Assembly (NCBI GenBank): GCA_025403435.1
Contig: CM046331.1
Span: forward strand, 27,198,459-27,262,458
DNA: 64,000 bases
Reading direction: 5' to 3'
Source of the DNA: Artocarpus heterophyllus
Lineage: Eukaryota; Streptophyta; Magnoliopsida; Rosales; Moraceae
Positions 1-9,898 of the stretch are shown piece after piece. Below the pieces are notes generated by a model. It was not told the origin of the DNA. It did not search any database and saw only the letters and a program-made list of their open reading frames with translations. Both the position numbers and the translations under genes were made by a program. The stretch's first letter is position 1; each line of letters starts with the position of its first letter.

Positions 1-110
1 AAATTTGCCACATGACAACTTATAGAGTGCTTTCAAAGTGCAACTTTTTTTTTTGGGGGTATTTTCACCAAAATTAATGATGTGATGTTTATTTTGATAT
101 ATATGAGCAG

Positions 111-1165
111 GTGAGGCACATGAAGCTGCAAGGAAATTTAGAATATTGTAAAGAAGCAAGTGGTATTACAAGGCTTGGATTAGCTGCATTGTTTCTCTTC
201 ATAGTAGCTCACATTGCAGCCAATTTTTTCAGCGCATGCACGTGCCTTTCTTCCATTGAAGAGTGGGAGAACTTGTCATCTGCTTACCGGAAAATATGGT
301 TTGCTTGGTTCATTCAATCATGGTATGTCTACATCCTCTTAATTTTCTTTTTATTTTTTGCTAGTGCTAGGTAGGGAATTCTTTTCGACGTCGGGAAAGA
401 TTATTCCCGACGCCTGGGGAGCATTTCCGACGCCTTGACTGCACCGGAAAATGCTATAAACTGAAAGTCTAATTTTTCAAGCCAAATATGGATATGGGGT
501 TTTCTATCCCTTGCATATTGATTTCTTTGGCTGAGTACGTTAAATCATATATTAATTGTTCTACAACTTGCTAGCTGTTTTTACTAGGATACTTCCTGAG
601 TTGGAATTAGTGTTACTTTTGCATTTTAAAAGGGAATTACAAACGTTTGTATTTCATATTAATATATATATATATATTAGTGCACATGTTACGTGACATA
701 AAGCACCATATTATAACTATTATATTATATAATCATGTCGATGTTTGATACGATTCCTCATAATGTCACAGTTACAGAAATATATATATATATATATATA
801 TATCCTTGCTCGATCAAACTAATGACTGTATTTAACATCCCATATACTCATACAATTATAGATCATTAGATTTTGAATCTGTGATGATCACCGGAATAGA
901 TAAAGTGATCAAGCTACACAGTGACAAAAGTTATATATTGATCCTCAGGATCATAGCAGCCGTCGGATTTTCCGTGCTTATAATAGGGATGTTACAAAAC
1001 TCGAGATCAGAAGGATCATGCAAAATCCTAGAGTACCATTTTCTGCTGATTGGCGGCATATCATGTTTCATGCATGGCCTCGTCTGCGTTGCAATGTACA
1101 TTACGGTAACTATCTGCTTTGGGAATCCCAATAGTACTACTAGTGAACACCAACGCCATCCTTAA
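111..1165 (+). CDS. DUF1218-family membrane protein, 3' two exons (5' end outside window or unseen)
   Basis: Two exons are supported: 111-322 (acceptor GAGCAG before 111, donor GTATGT after 322) and 949-1165 (acceptor CCTCAG, stop TAA 1163-1165). Joining them restores a Trp codon across the junction (TG/G) and gives one open frame of about 142 residues. The protein has hydrophobic segments: LGLAALFLFIVAHIAANFF in the first exon, then IIAAVGFSVLIIGML and a third ending in VCVAMYITVTICFG. Cysteines lie between segments (SACTC). This layout fits plant DUF1218 proteins (MODIFYING WALL LIGNIN-like), four-helix endomembrane proteins linked in the literature to lignin composition. The start codon and first transmembrane exon are not visible, because the frame runs into a splice acceptor at 110, so the gene is partial here. 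The 626-bp intron contains AT microsatellites. The family call comes from pattern recognition; the exon structure is seen directly. Confidence 0.7.
780..803. repeat. AT microsatellite in DUF1218 intron
   Basis: An uninterrupted AT dinucleotide run; a shorter one lies near 660-677. Both are within the intron of the DUF1218 gene. Likely polymorphic; no function is implied. Confidence 0.9.
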
Positions 1166-1676
1166 TGTATTGTCCCTAACTCAATTTGTGTTGTCTTTTA
1201 AGTTTCAATTAGCTAATTTATAAGATAATACATATTGACATTAATTTCTTGTTTAATATATGTTTAACATAATTACTTGATATGCAATTTCTCCTCTACT
1301 GAGTATTCCTCAAGAGAAGAAACTGCATGGGAATTAGATGATTGGAATGAGCTCTTCTTCTTTTCTTTTCTTTTTTTGGAGAAGTAATGAGCTTTTGATG
1401 AATCATTAAAGAACGTTTTTTTTTTGGGATGTTATGATATTTTTCTCATGTTACCTTGGTTAGAATATGAAATGTTGCAATATTGGCACAAAAGAAAAAG
1501 ATCCAATCTTGAAGACAAATCAGAAAATATGCAATAAAAATTATTAATTTAAGCAAAAAGGAATATTGGTGATTATTTTTTTTAGGGACTACGGACTAGT
1601 TCTTTCCTGGTATATAAAACCAATATTGTAGCTTGATCCTTTCTACGTTAGCATAACAATTGTATATTGTAAGAAT

Positions 1677-2262
1677 TAGGGCGTTCGCAAATGGGAAATC
1701 TGCTTTTCAGTCGGTAGGGACGGCGGTCGATAATTTCCAATCCACAGTAGTGGGTTTTGAGAAAGATGAACTGAGCACCGACCGACTATAAGAGAGATTC
1801 GATTAGTTTTATTTCGACTAATGTTGGTGGGTTTATGGCAATAAATTGCGCAGTCAGTTTTAGATAGAGTAATCAATCAGAAGACAGATGGTAACCCAAT
1901 ATTTGAATAGCAACAGCTTGATCTTTTTTCATTTCTAATCAAAATTTAATTAAATAAGCTAAGACCTAACATTATATAGGTTACAATAGGAATATATTTG
2001 ACATATATTTTATGAATCATAACATCAATATTTCATTGTATTAATATATATATACATATATATATGTATATTAATATAAGCTAGACCAAGTCCTAATTGG
2101 TACCGAGGAAAAAAAATTCTTCCAATAACTAACCACCAAATTTATATAGGTGGTCAGTTTCCAATCAACGGCGGTTGGTTTTTAACTTAAAATCGACTTT
2201 TTGATTTTTTTCAATCAATTAGACGATCGGTTTCAGTTTTTTGGTTATTTTGAACAGCCTTA
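1677..2262. repeat. possible hAT-type MITE between DUF1218 gene and solo LTR
   Basis: The left edge (AGGGCGTTCGCAAA) and right edge (TTTTGAACAGCCTTA) are imperfect inverted copies, as in hAT-derived MITEs whose ends read AGGGCTGTTCAAAA. The inside has many CGGTCGG/CCGACCG words and no ORF of note. No clear 8-bp target duplication was found, so limits are approximate. The rest of 1166-2443 is AT-rich with no recognised gene. Confidence 0.4.
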
Positions 2263-3295
2263 GTGAGATTTGTGCCTCGAGTTTCTAAAGATTATACAGG
2301 TGTAAAAATGTTTTCCAATCAGCGATCTTCTTTGGTGTGGTTGTGCCGAGGACATGACCCTAATGACTTTTTCAAAATACGACATTGAGAAATTTACAAG
2401 AAAGAATGATTTAGAGTTATGATATGTAAAGATGAGAGTCTCACTCGTTGTAACGTCCCGAAATTTATTTAATATTAATGTAATGTAAATGATGAATTAG
2501 TGTGCCATAATTAAAGTTTTAACTTTAATTAGATTATTTGGTTGGGTTTTTAGTTTTTGGTTGTTTTGTTAAATTGATATGTTCAAAAGATTCCTTGTTG
2601 ATTTAAAATGATGTTTTGAGTTTTAAAACACAACAATTTGTAAAATGTTAAAAAAATACTCCGTTTTACAAAACTGTGGGCGGCACATGGTTTTCGCACA
2701 GTAAAACCGCCCACCGATTTTCTCTATTTATTTTCCTTTCCTCTCTCTCTCTCCTCACTTCCACGCCCATCTCTCTCTCTCTTCCCTCTCTCTCTCGGCA
2801 GCTCACTCTCTCCCAATCTCTCTCAAATTTTTGAACTCCATTTCGAATCCAAGCTTCGGGATAGCAAGGAGGAAGCTCGGGGACGTGATTCGGCAACCGA
2901 GAACGCGGATTGAAGCTTCGATTCGAGGTTAGATTCGAAATTTCTAAACTTTTTCAAAATTTTCGAATTTGTGTATTTTTGAAATCTAAGTTTGTTTTAG
3001 CTTAGAAAACCGTGGATTTGTGTTAAATGAGCTTAGAATAACTAGAATCTAAACCTAGATTGAAGAAAAACGGATTGGATTCAAGATTTTCATTTTTCTC
3101 CTCTTTTTCTCATTTTCGGATTTTTGAAGATTTTGAGTTCAAATGTTGTTTAAATGATTCCAAACATGTTTTAGAATGTTTTTCTATCAACTATAGTTAT
3201 TTTTCATGCCTGGGAACTGAGAAAAACAGGTTGGAATTCAGATTTGGATTTTGGGGATCGAGAAACCCGTGGCTGGGATTTCTGGATCTTCCCAG

Positions 3296-3466
3296 TTCGG
3301 CAGGCCGAAGTTCATGTTCGGCAGGCCGGAGTGATGATCGGCAGGCCGGTGTTCTTCCGACCGGCAGGCCGAATCTGGGGAAATGTTCGGCAGGCCGAAC
3401 TTTGCTTCCGGCAGGCCGAACTGTACAGTTCGGCAGGCCGAAGCAGGGCGTCCGGCAGGCCGACCG
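3296..3466. repeat. eight-copy dyad repeat TCGGCAGGCCGA inside solo LTR
   Basis: Eight copies of CGGCAGGCCG start at about 3298, 3319, 3339, 3362, 3388, 3409, 3431 and 3452. Each unit is an inverted half-site (TCGGC-AG-GCCGA). Spacing is 20-26 bp, mostly 21-22, close to two helical turns. The spacers between copies are not conserved, so this is not a simple tandem duplication. It is strongly GC-rich against an AT-rich background. Confidence 0.9.
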
Positions 3467-4086
3467 AGGCATGGAAAATTTTGTGATTTTTACCCGATTT
3501 CATTGTTTTGAACCCTGATTTAAATCCCAACCTTATAGGATGATTTTAATGATACAAATGGCACACTAGGACATCATGAAATGATTTAGTAACATAGGAT
3601 GTTTCGAACTAGATATTGATTGATTTAGTTGGTATCTAGGATCGTTCGTGGTTCCGTGGAGCTAACGTATAGCGGACCGGGATTACGGTGTGGGGTACCG
3701 GCACGAGTATTGAGGTAGGACTTCTATCCTATTTCTTTGGTAGCCTGGTTTTGAAATGATTTGGCTTTGAAAAGGATTTCTATCAAAATGTTTTCAACGG
3801 TTGTTTGAAAATGGTTTTATCGGTTATATTTTCATATACCGTGACATGAAATGAATTTCATAATGAATGTAATTGACAACACTCGGTAAATGGGTTTTGA
3901 ATGATAATGATAATAACCACATGGGCATGATGCCATATCAGAGATCGGGTCGTGATCGACCTTGGGGGCAGGTCCCGAAACCCAGCTGGGCCACTACGGT
4001 GGTGATATCATGGTTTGCCTAGGTAAAAGTAAATTGGTGTTTTGATTTGACGAGTAGACTGTTCTGTGTCAGAACGGTTCTACTCA

Positions 4087-4088
4087 AT

Positions 4089-4127
<39 letters not shown>

Positions 4128-4132
4128 TTCAA
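4087..4132. repeat. TTTA tetranucleotide microsatellite
   Basis: About eleven uninterrupted ATTT units inside the solo LTR. Simple repeat. Confidence 0.9.
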
Positions 4133-4639
4133 GTTTCTTCTTGCATAACTCCTGATAATGCTATGTTTCTTTGCATTAAATTATTTTATAAAACTTAGTC
4201 CTACTGAGCCTTTCGCTCACGTTTTATCTGTTTTAAATTCCCCCTCTAGGTGGTTTCCCATTTAGGTTTGGAGAAGATTCTTCGGACAGAACTCAGGAGC
4301 AATAGGAGAATTTATTTACATTCTGTATTTATTAATCAAGGCATGTAAGATTTTAACTTCATTTATACTTGGACTGTAATTGTATTTGTGATATTGTCAG
4401 ATCCATGTGTGTGCACAAGTTGTGGGTTGTGGAACCCATATTCGCGGTTTTTATTCAATTATTATTATTTGCTTAATATTTATAAATTCTTTATAAAATG
4501 TGGTGGAAATTCTTCTTTATTTCTTGCTTAATTGGATTTTTAAACCCTTAATTTCAATCAAACTCTCCTTTAATTAACCTAAATATTCCGCCACGTCACC
4601 TCCCGTACTCCGGGGCGTGACGCTCGTTCAGCGACACAG

Positions 4640-7460
4640 CGAGATCATGATGATACTTTGGGAGGCAAAAGAATATACAAGCACATTGCTAGAGTTTTAG
4701 GAGGAAAAAAAAACCTTCTTGACGTCTCATAGCGCACTAATTTTGAGACCTATAGGTCGTTTGGGCTTTAATTGGAAGATATAAAGATGAATTAACCAAG
4801 GTAATCTTAGATCATGAAAATTTTGGGGCTGTTCTTGATCAGGTCTTTACCAAGTGAGTATGAGAGCCTTTCTGGCATGGTTGTGATTCTTTGTCTTTAG
4901 GGGATGTTCAATCAACATTGATTTCCAAAAAAAAAAAAAAAAAGATCAAGAAATCATTAAAAAAAGGAACATGTTGGGGAGGGACTTGTGGCTTGAGAAA
5001 GGTAAAAAAATAGAGACATTAAACAGAAAGAAAAATCAGGGTCAAAGTCCAAGACGAAGAGGAAATGCTCCTCATGATGGACATTATAAGCGTAATTTCT
5101 CTAAAAAGCTATAAAGACATGGATGGGTTAGGTGGAGATCAAGCGATGCACAGAGCTCATCCCTTTTTGTTAAAGTTTGGGCTTCATACGTCCTTTATTT
5201 GTGAGTCAAGAAAGATTTCCATCGTAAATCGGCCAAGGAAATCAGAGACATGCATGCCAATTATCTCTAATGGTTATGATGAAAACTCAGATGTCTTGGC
5301 AATTGCAGACATGAGAATAGTGTTTTAGTGAATTCTAGACTTGGGTTGTTCTCTCCACACGATCCCAATTAGAGTTTGGTTCACAACTTATCAGGACATG
5401 GAATGTAGCAACATAATCATAGGTCATGTTTCAACATGTAAAGATACTTAAATTGGTTCCACAAAGAAAAAAATGGAGAGAGGATTGCAGGAATTGGCAA
5501 AAGAAAATTTATTGTGCAAAGAAAATTTGGGAACCTGAAATTTTGTGAATGTTGTGTTCTCGATAAGCAATGTAGGGCCAAGTTCAAGAGCAATCCTATT
5601 TAACTTTTTGGGACCTAGTACAGTACACTACATATTAGACTGTGGCTTACAGTTTTGTGAGTAATAGAGTTATAACCCCATTGAGATGAAAATGATTTTT
5701 TTCAAGTTCAATGTAGGAATTCATGACACCAAGAAAGTGCTACACTGCATCCATCTTGACTCATGGAGACCCTCAAGGGTTATCACAATGATGGTAGGTA
5801 TTTCTTAGGGCTGGCTAAGGGTTATGACACAACGACACGACATGAACACGATATGATTTTTTATGGATTAGTGTCAAAAAATTGTCATGGGATATTTTGT
5901 GTCAACCTGGACTCTGTCCAAAAATAGATTGTATTTGTGTCAACCAGCTTGATACAACTGACTAGTAGGTTAATCGTCTATTGTTAAAAACAAATACTCT
6001 GCCCTAGCATATATATGTATTATCAACAAATTGACACTTAATTAGATGTGTCTGCTGTAAGGAAGTGATTTAATTATGAAAAATATGTGTTTTATGATTT
6101 TTTATATAATGTTGGTGCATAAATTATAAATTTGAAGTTATAAAAATTATGAGTTAATTTCGGGTTGCAGTTTGATTGAGGGTGCCTATTACATATGTCA
6201 TGGGTTAGGGCTGGTCGTGTTCGTGTAAACTGTGTCAATGCAAGTCGGATTAGTGTCAGAATTTTTCAACCCATTCATGTCATAGGTCATGTTGGTGTTG
6301 AGTTATTTTATACATGTTTGAGCTTCACCTTGATACAAATATGACTTGCCGCCGACGTGAATTCTTGTCCCTTATAAATGACTATGTTAGGATATTTTAG
6401 ATATATTCAACTTATGAATTCTTAAATGATAACCGAAGGAGATAAATGACACTATTTCCCTACATTATTTGGCTTTATGTTTTCACTTTGTTTGGAAATG
6501 TAGCGAGAGTTGAAACATGCTGTAGCCTTATCTACAACAGAGGAAATATACAAAAACTACAAGGATGAAAGGTTTAGGAAGAAGTTGGCTGTTGATTAAA
6601 AGAAGTTGAAAGTTTTTTAAGAAAGGAATAAGAGTAATTTAAGTTTTTATAAATTTCTTTTTTCTAATAATTACAGTACTAAGGTAATAGGAAACGAATA
6701 GGTTTTCAAGAAAAAGGAAGGCATACTAGGAGTTTAAGTCGTTAGATCCAAAGCAAGGAGTGGACTACAATGATTTTTTTTTTCTTTTCTTTTTTTTTAG
6801 TTGTGAAGCATAGTTTAGTGAGCCAGCTTGAGTGCCATTTTTGCTGTTAATGGTCACAATTGAAACAAAGAACAAGAACAAATGGACATGAAGATGATAA
6901 TATTTCTTTGTTAGGAAAATGGAATAAAGAATTTTAATGCAACAACCTAAAGGTTAAAACAAACTGGATGTGTTTGCTTTTGAGGTCTTTATGATCTCAA
7001 ACAGTCTCCAAGGCAAAAAAATAAAAAAAATTTACACTTTTTGTTGAAATGTGGCTACTGGAAGAGTCAATATGACAAATGTGTTCAAGAATTGAAAGGG
7101 AAGGATTTTATCTATCATTTTCCCTGTGTTGACGATATGTTACTAGCATGCTAACACACAAGTAAAACAAAAAACAAAAAAAAAAGAGAGAGAGAAATTA
7201 ACGGTTAAGTTTGCAATAAAAAGACTTGGGAGCAAAAAAGAGGATTTTAAGCATGAAAATATAAAGAGATAGAGACATAGGAAAATACTCTCCCTCAAGC
7301 GAATTATCTAAGGAAGATCTTGGAGAGAAGAAAGTGATGAATAGCATTCTTTATGCTCTTGTTATTGGTGGTATGATGTTGGCCATGGTTTGACACAAGA
7401 CAAGATTTGTTGCCAAAAGCTAGTGGTTAAGTTGGCTCCTCATACATCGAAGGGACAAGA
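4640..7460 (+). pseudogene. decayed Ty1-copia retrotransposon coding remnants
   Basis: Reading across frames on the plus strand recovers short copia motifs separated by stops and frameshifts. Near 4838-4880 is a gag-like LPSEYESLSGMV. Near 5300-5390 is a protease-like segment (ILDLGCSLH), followed by a possible GAG-pre-integrase piece around 5540-5590. Near 5745-5800 is an integrase-like HLDSWRPSRV, continuing after an inserted MITE at about 6365-6420. Near 6510-6545 is an RNase H-like LKHAVALSTTEE. Near 6980-7140 are reverse-transcriptase pieces GLYDLKQSPR and CVDDMLLAC. Near 7250-7320 is an RT tail-like KYSPSSELSK. No LTRs were identified, and every domain is broken. The RNase H-like piece sits before the RT pieces, which is not the normal order, so the relic may be rearranged or a mix of two copies. 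Confidence 0.65.
5805..6365. repeat. MITE-like insertion interrupting the copia integrase remnant
   Basis: The integrase-like reading frame stops at TATTTCTT before 5805 and resumes at AATTCTTG after about 6365, with an unrelated block in between that starts AGGGCTGGCTAAGG and is rich in GACACGACATGAACACG-type words, as seen in plant hAT-type MITEs. The right end is degenerate and the target duplication (TATTTCTT versus GAATTCTT) is imperfect, so limits are approximate. Confidence 0.5.
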
Positions 7461-7809
7461 AGTTTTAGTTTGATTTATGTGTTCACTTTGTTTTGAATTA
7501 AATAAAAAATGTGTCTAAAAAGTAAGTTAGGACTGAGAGCTACTGTAGTATATGTAGCACAATTTTGCTTTATACTATAGCATGTGAGAGCTTTATATTG
7601 TTTGAGTTAGAACTGAGTTTGCTTAACACCTTATAAATTTTAATTTATTGGATGAAATATTGCTAAGTTTGTGAGGAGAATGATACACACACATATATAT
7701 TGGGCAAAGTAAACACAAAATCAAGGTTTGAGAAAATTATAAAACATGCGTTTTAAATTTCAAGTCACGTCAGACTTTTCGTTTGTTTAAGTGATGAAAA
7801 GAGTAATGT

Positions 7810-7936
7810 AGTGTTTGACTTAATGGTTCAAATTACAACGTATAAAAAAAAACTACAACATATAACTTTTAGCAGCTACAATGCTTTTAGTTACAAATGG
7901 TTCAAATTATTGGTTTAAACCACTCTCCCAAACATC
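7810..7936. repeat. MITE, GTTTGG-type terminal repeat family
   Basis: The ends read GTGTTTGACTTAATGG and CCACTCTCCCAAACAT, in inverted orientation. The inside carries the ACAACATATAA / GGTTCAAAT words shared with other copies in the window. Non-coding. Confidence 0.5.
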
Positions 7937-8369
7937 CGATAAATTTTTTTAGTGCTTTAAAATTTTAGGGAAAGACGATATATTTCAAAATTCGCAGGAC
8001 AAAGTTATAAAGAAAGGTCCTAACATGCTGTTTGATGTGTAGGTTTTACACCATATAGACAGTTCAAAATGACCTTTGGTGGAGTAATGACTAAGTTGGT
8101 TTTAAACTATGGAGACAATTTTAAACTGACCAAAACACCTAAAATTTAAACTTTGCTCTCCCCCCTCCTTGCCCAAATTTCAGGCGACTTTGAATTATTT
8201 TGTATATTTAAAACATTCTTGTTCTTGTTTTCCTTTATAAATCATAATTTATAAACACCAGTTCTCGTTTTAAATTATTATTTTTGTTTCAAATCTTTAT
8301 ATATAAAAGGTCAGTTCAAAACTATCGTTTAAATCATTCAATTTAGAACTTGTAATTCAAAATATATAA

Positions 8370-8530
8370 GGTGTTTAGTAGGGTGGTTAAAACTATTGAC
8401 TAAAATTGTTTTTATTATAACATATAAAAACTTTATATTGTAGTAACTTTTTTATTATTACTATAACATATAAAAATTTTATATTATTTATAACAAAAAA
8501 AATAATATAAACTATAGCTTATTAAACACC
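8370..8530. repeat. MITE, GTTTGG-type terminal repeat family
   Basis: The left end GGTGTTTAGTAGGGTGGTT matches the inverted right end CTTATTAAACACC. The inside is AT-rich with ATAACATATAAAA words. Same family as 7810-7936, 51068-51208 and 56415-56575. It lies about 490 bp upstream of the H2A start codon. Confidence 0.6.
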
Positions 8531-8748
8531 TTTAGAAAATTATAAATCAAACCATCTCAAACTCGCTTACAAAACGAACTCTAATTTATTCATGATTAAT
8601 GAAATTCGGTTCCTGTACATGATGTCGTGAGGTTGGTTTGATGTCGCTGGCCACAAGGCGCTGCCAGTGAGGACAACCGTACGGGAGATAACTACCTCAA
8701 AAGTACAGTACAAGGTCATTCTAGTAATTTCACAGACCCTTCAGAAGG

Positions 8749-8911
8749 TGACGTCGATCCCCTTGTCACGCAAATCCAAACAAAACGCGAAAGCAAATGG
8801 GTTTTGAACGAATCTCAACCGTCCATTTTCTTCTCGATCCGACAGCTCCCAACCTCGATCCGCACGGTTCAATCCCATTGGCCAATTTCAAAGCCCCGCC
8901 CCTTATATATA
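8749..8911 (+). promoter_or_regulatory. histone H2A promoter elements
   Basis: TGACGT near 8750 is the reverse complement of the ACGTCA hexamer typical of plant histone promoters. GATCCGCA (8857-8864) is a 7/8 match to the inverted histone octamer. ATTGGCCAAT near 8877-8886 is a palindromic CCAAT box. A TATA box, TTATATATA, lies at 8903-8911, about 110 bp before the ATG. The order and spacing fit a replication-dependent plant histone promoter. Confidence 0.65.
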
Positions 8912-9018
8912 CCCAAAATCCGCTTCGAGTCCCCTTCACTTTTCAATTTTTCATTTCCAACGCTTCCTTGTCTTTCTCTCTCCAACTTCTTTCTCTAGAT
9001 TTTCTTGAAGCTTCGTCA

Positions 9019-9898
9019 ATGGCGGGTAGGGGAAAAACCTTGGGATCTGGAACCGCCAAGAAGGCCACCTCTCGGAGTAGCAAGGCCGGCTTGCAATTCC
9101 CAGTCGGCCGTATCGCGAGGTTCTTGAAGGCCGGCAAGTACGCCGAGCGTGTCGGCGCCGGAGCTCCGGTCTACCTTGCTGCCGTCCTTGAATACCTAGC
9201 TGCTGAAGTAATTTCTCTCTTCCGGTCTTTCTCTAAACATTTTCGCTTTTGGTTCTTGTGATTTTGTGTTTCTAGCTCATGTTCTGTCCTGTTCTGAATC
9301 TAGGGTTAGGGTTTTGAATTTTTCCTTAATTCTGCAGAATTCGACACTGCTCATGAACTCCAGCGATAATGCGTGTGATGAAACCTTGAAATTATTGGTT
9401 TTTTTTTTTGCGCTTTAATTGCTAACAAAACGCTAAATGTGATTTAGATCTTTGCCCTGTTTTAGGTTTTTTTCCCTTTTTTCTTTGGAATTTTTTTTAA
9501 AAAATTTAATTTTGTAATTAAATTTCTTAATTTTCAAATAAGATTGAATATATTTCTTTATACAGAAGTTATCATTGTTCATTCTTTCTCAATCGATTAT
9601 CTGTTAATTTTAATCTTTTTCCTAATCTAAATTAGGGTTTCAATTTAGGCTAATTTTGATGAATTTGTGTGGATTTCAGGTTCTAGAGTTGGCTGGTAAT
9701 GCTGCGAGAGACAACAAGAAGACCAGAATCGTTCCTCGCCACATCCAGCTGGCGGTGAGAAACGACGAAGAGCTGAGCAAGCTTCTCGGTGACGTCACCA
9801 TCGCCAATGGCGGTGTGATGCCGAACATCCACAACCTTCTTCTCCCTAAGAAGACGGGCACTTCCTCCAAGGCCTCTGGCGGTGACGACGACTCCTAA
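9019..9898 (+). CDS. H2A: histone H2A (canonical, replication-type)
   Basis: Two exons, 9019-9207 and 9680-9898, with a 472-bp intron (donor GTAATT, acceptor TTTCAG), encode 135 residues. The N-terminus [11 protein letters not shown] and core motifs [39 protein letters not shown] and [19 protein letters not shown] are diagnostic of plant H2A, including the acidic-patch glutamates (EYLAAEV...ELAG). The tail ends [16 protein letters not shown]. It has no SQEF motif (not H2A.X) and no SPKK motif (not H2A.W), and it is not H2A.Z, so this is the canonical form packaged into bulk nucleosomes. The intron sits at the AAE/VLELAG junction. The start at 9019 is chosen over upstream in-frame codons because MAGRGK is the conserved mature N-terminus and lies downstream of the TATA box. 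No lesions were seen. Confidence 0.97.

Larger units (their letters stand above)
2449..4622 (+). mobile_element. solo LTR (Ty3-gypsy type, family C), 2174 bp, TSD CTCGT
   Basis: The sequence starts TGTAACGTCCCG and ends CGGGGCGTGACG, which are inverted copies of each other, and it is flanked by the 5-bp duplication CTCGT (2444-2448 and 4623-4627). No internal region, primer site or second LTR adjoins it, so it is a solo LTR left by LTR-LTR recombination. The terminal dinucleotide is CG rather than CA, probably a point change. Inside are a CT-rich tract (2737-2800), an array of CGGCAGGCCG repeats (3296-3466) and a TTTA microsatellite (4087-4132). Short ORFs across the array are by-products of its GC content. 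The start resembles LTRs of Tekay/Del chromoviruses, but the lineage is inferred without pol. Confidence 0.85.

Noticed and set aside
3060..3530. Overlapping ORFs of 72-152 codons across 3.1-3.5 kb
   Set aside because: They arise from the GC-rich dyad repeat array, which lacks stop codons in several frames on both strands, and they lie inside a solo LTR.
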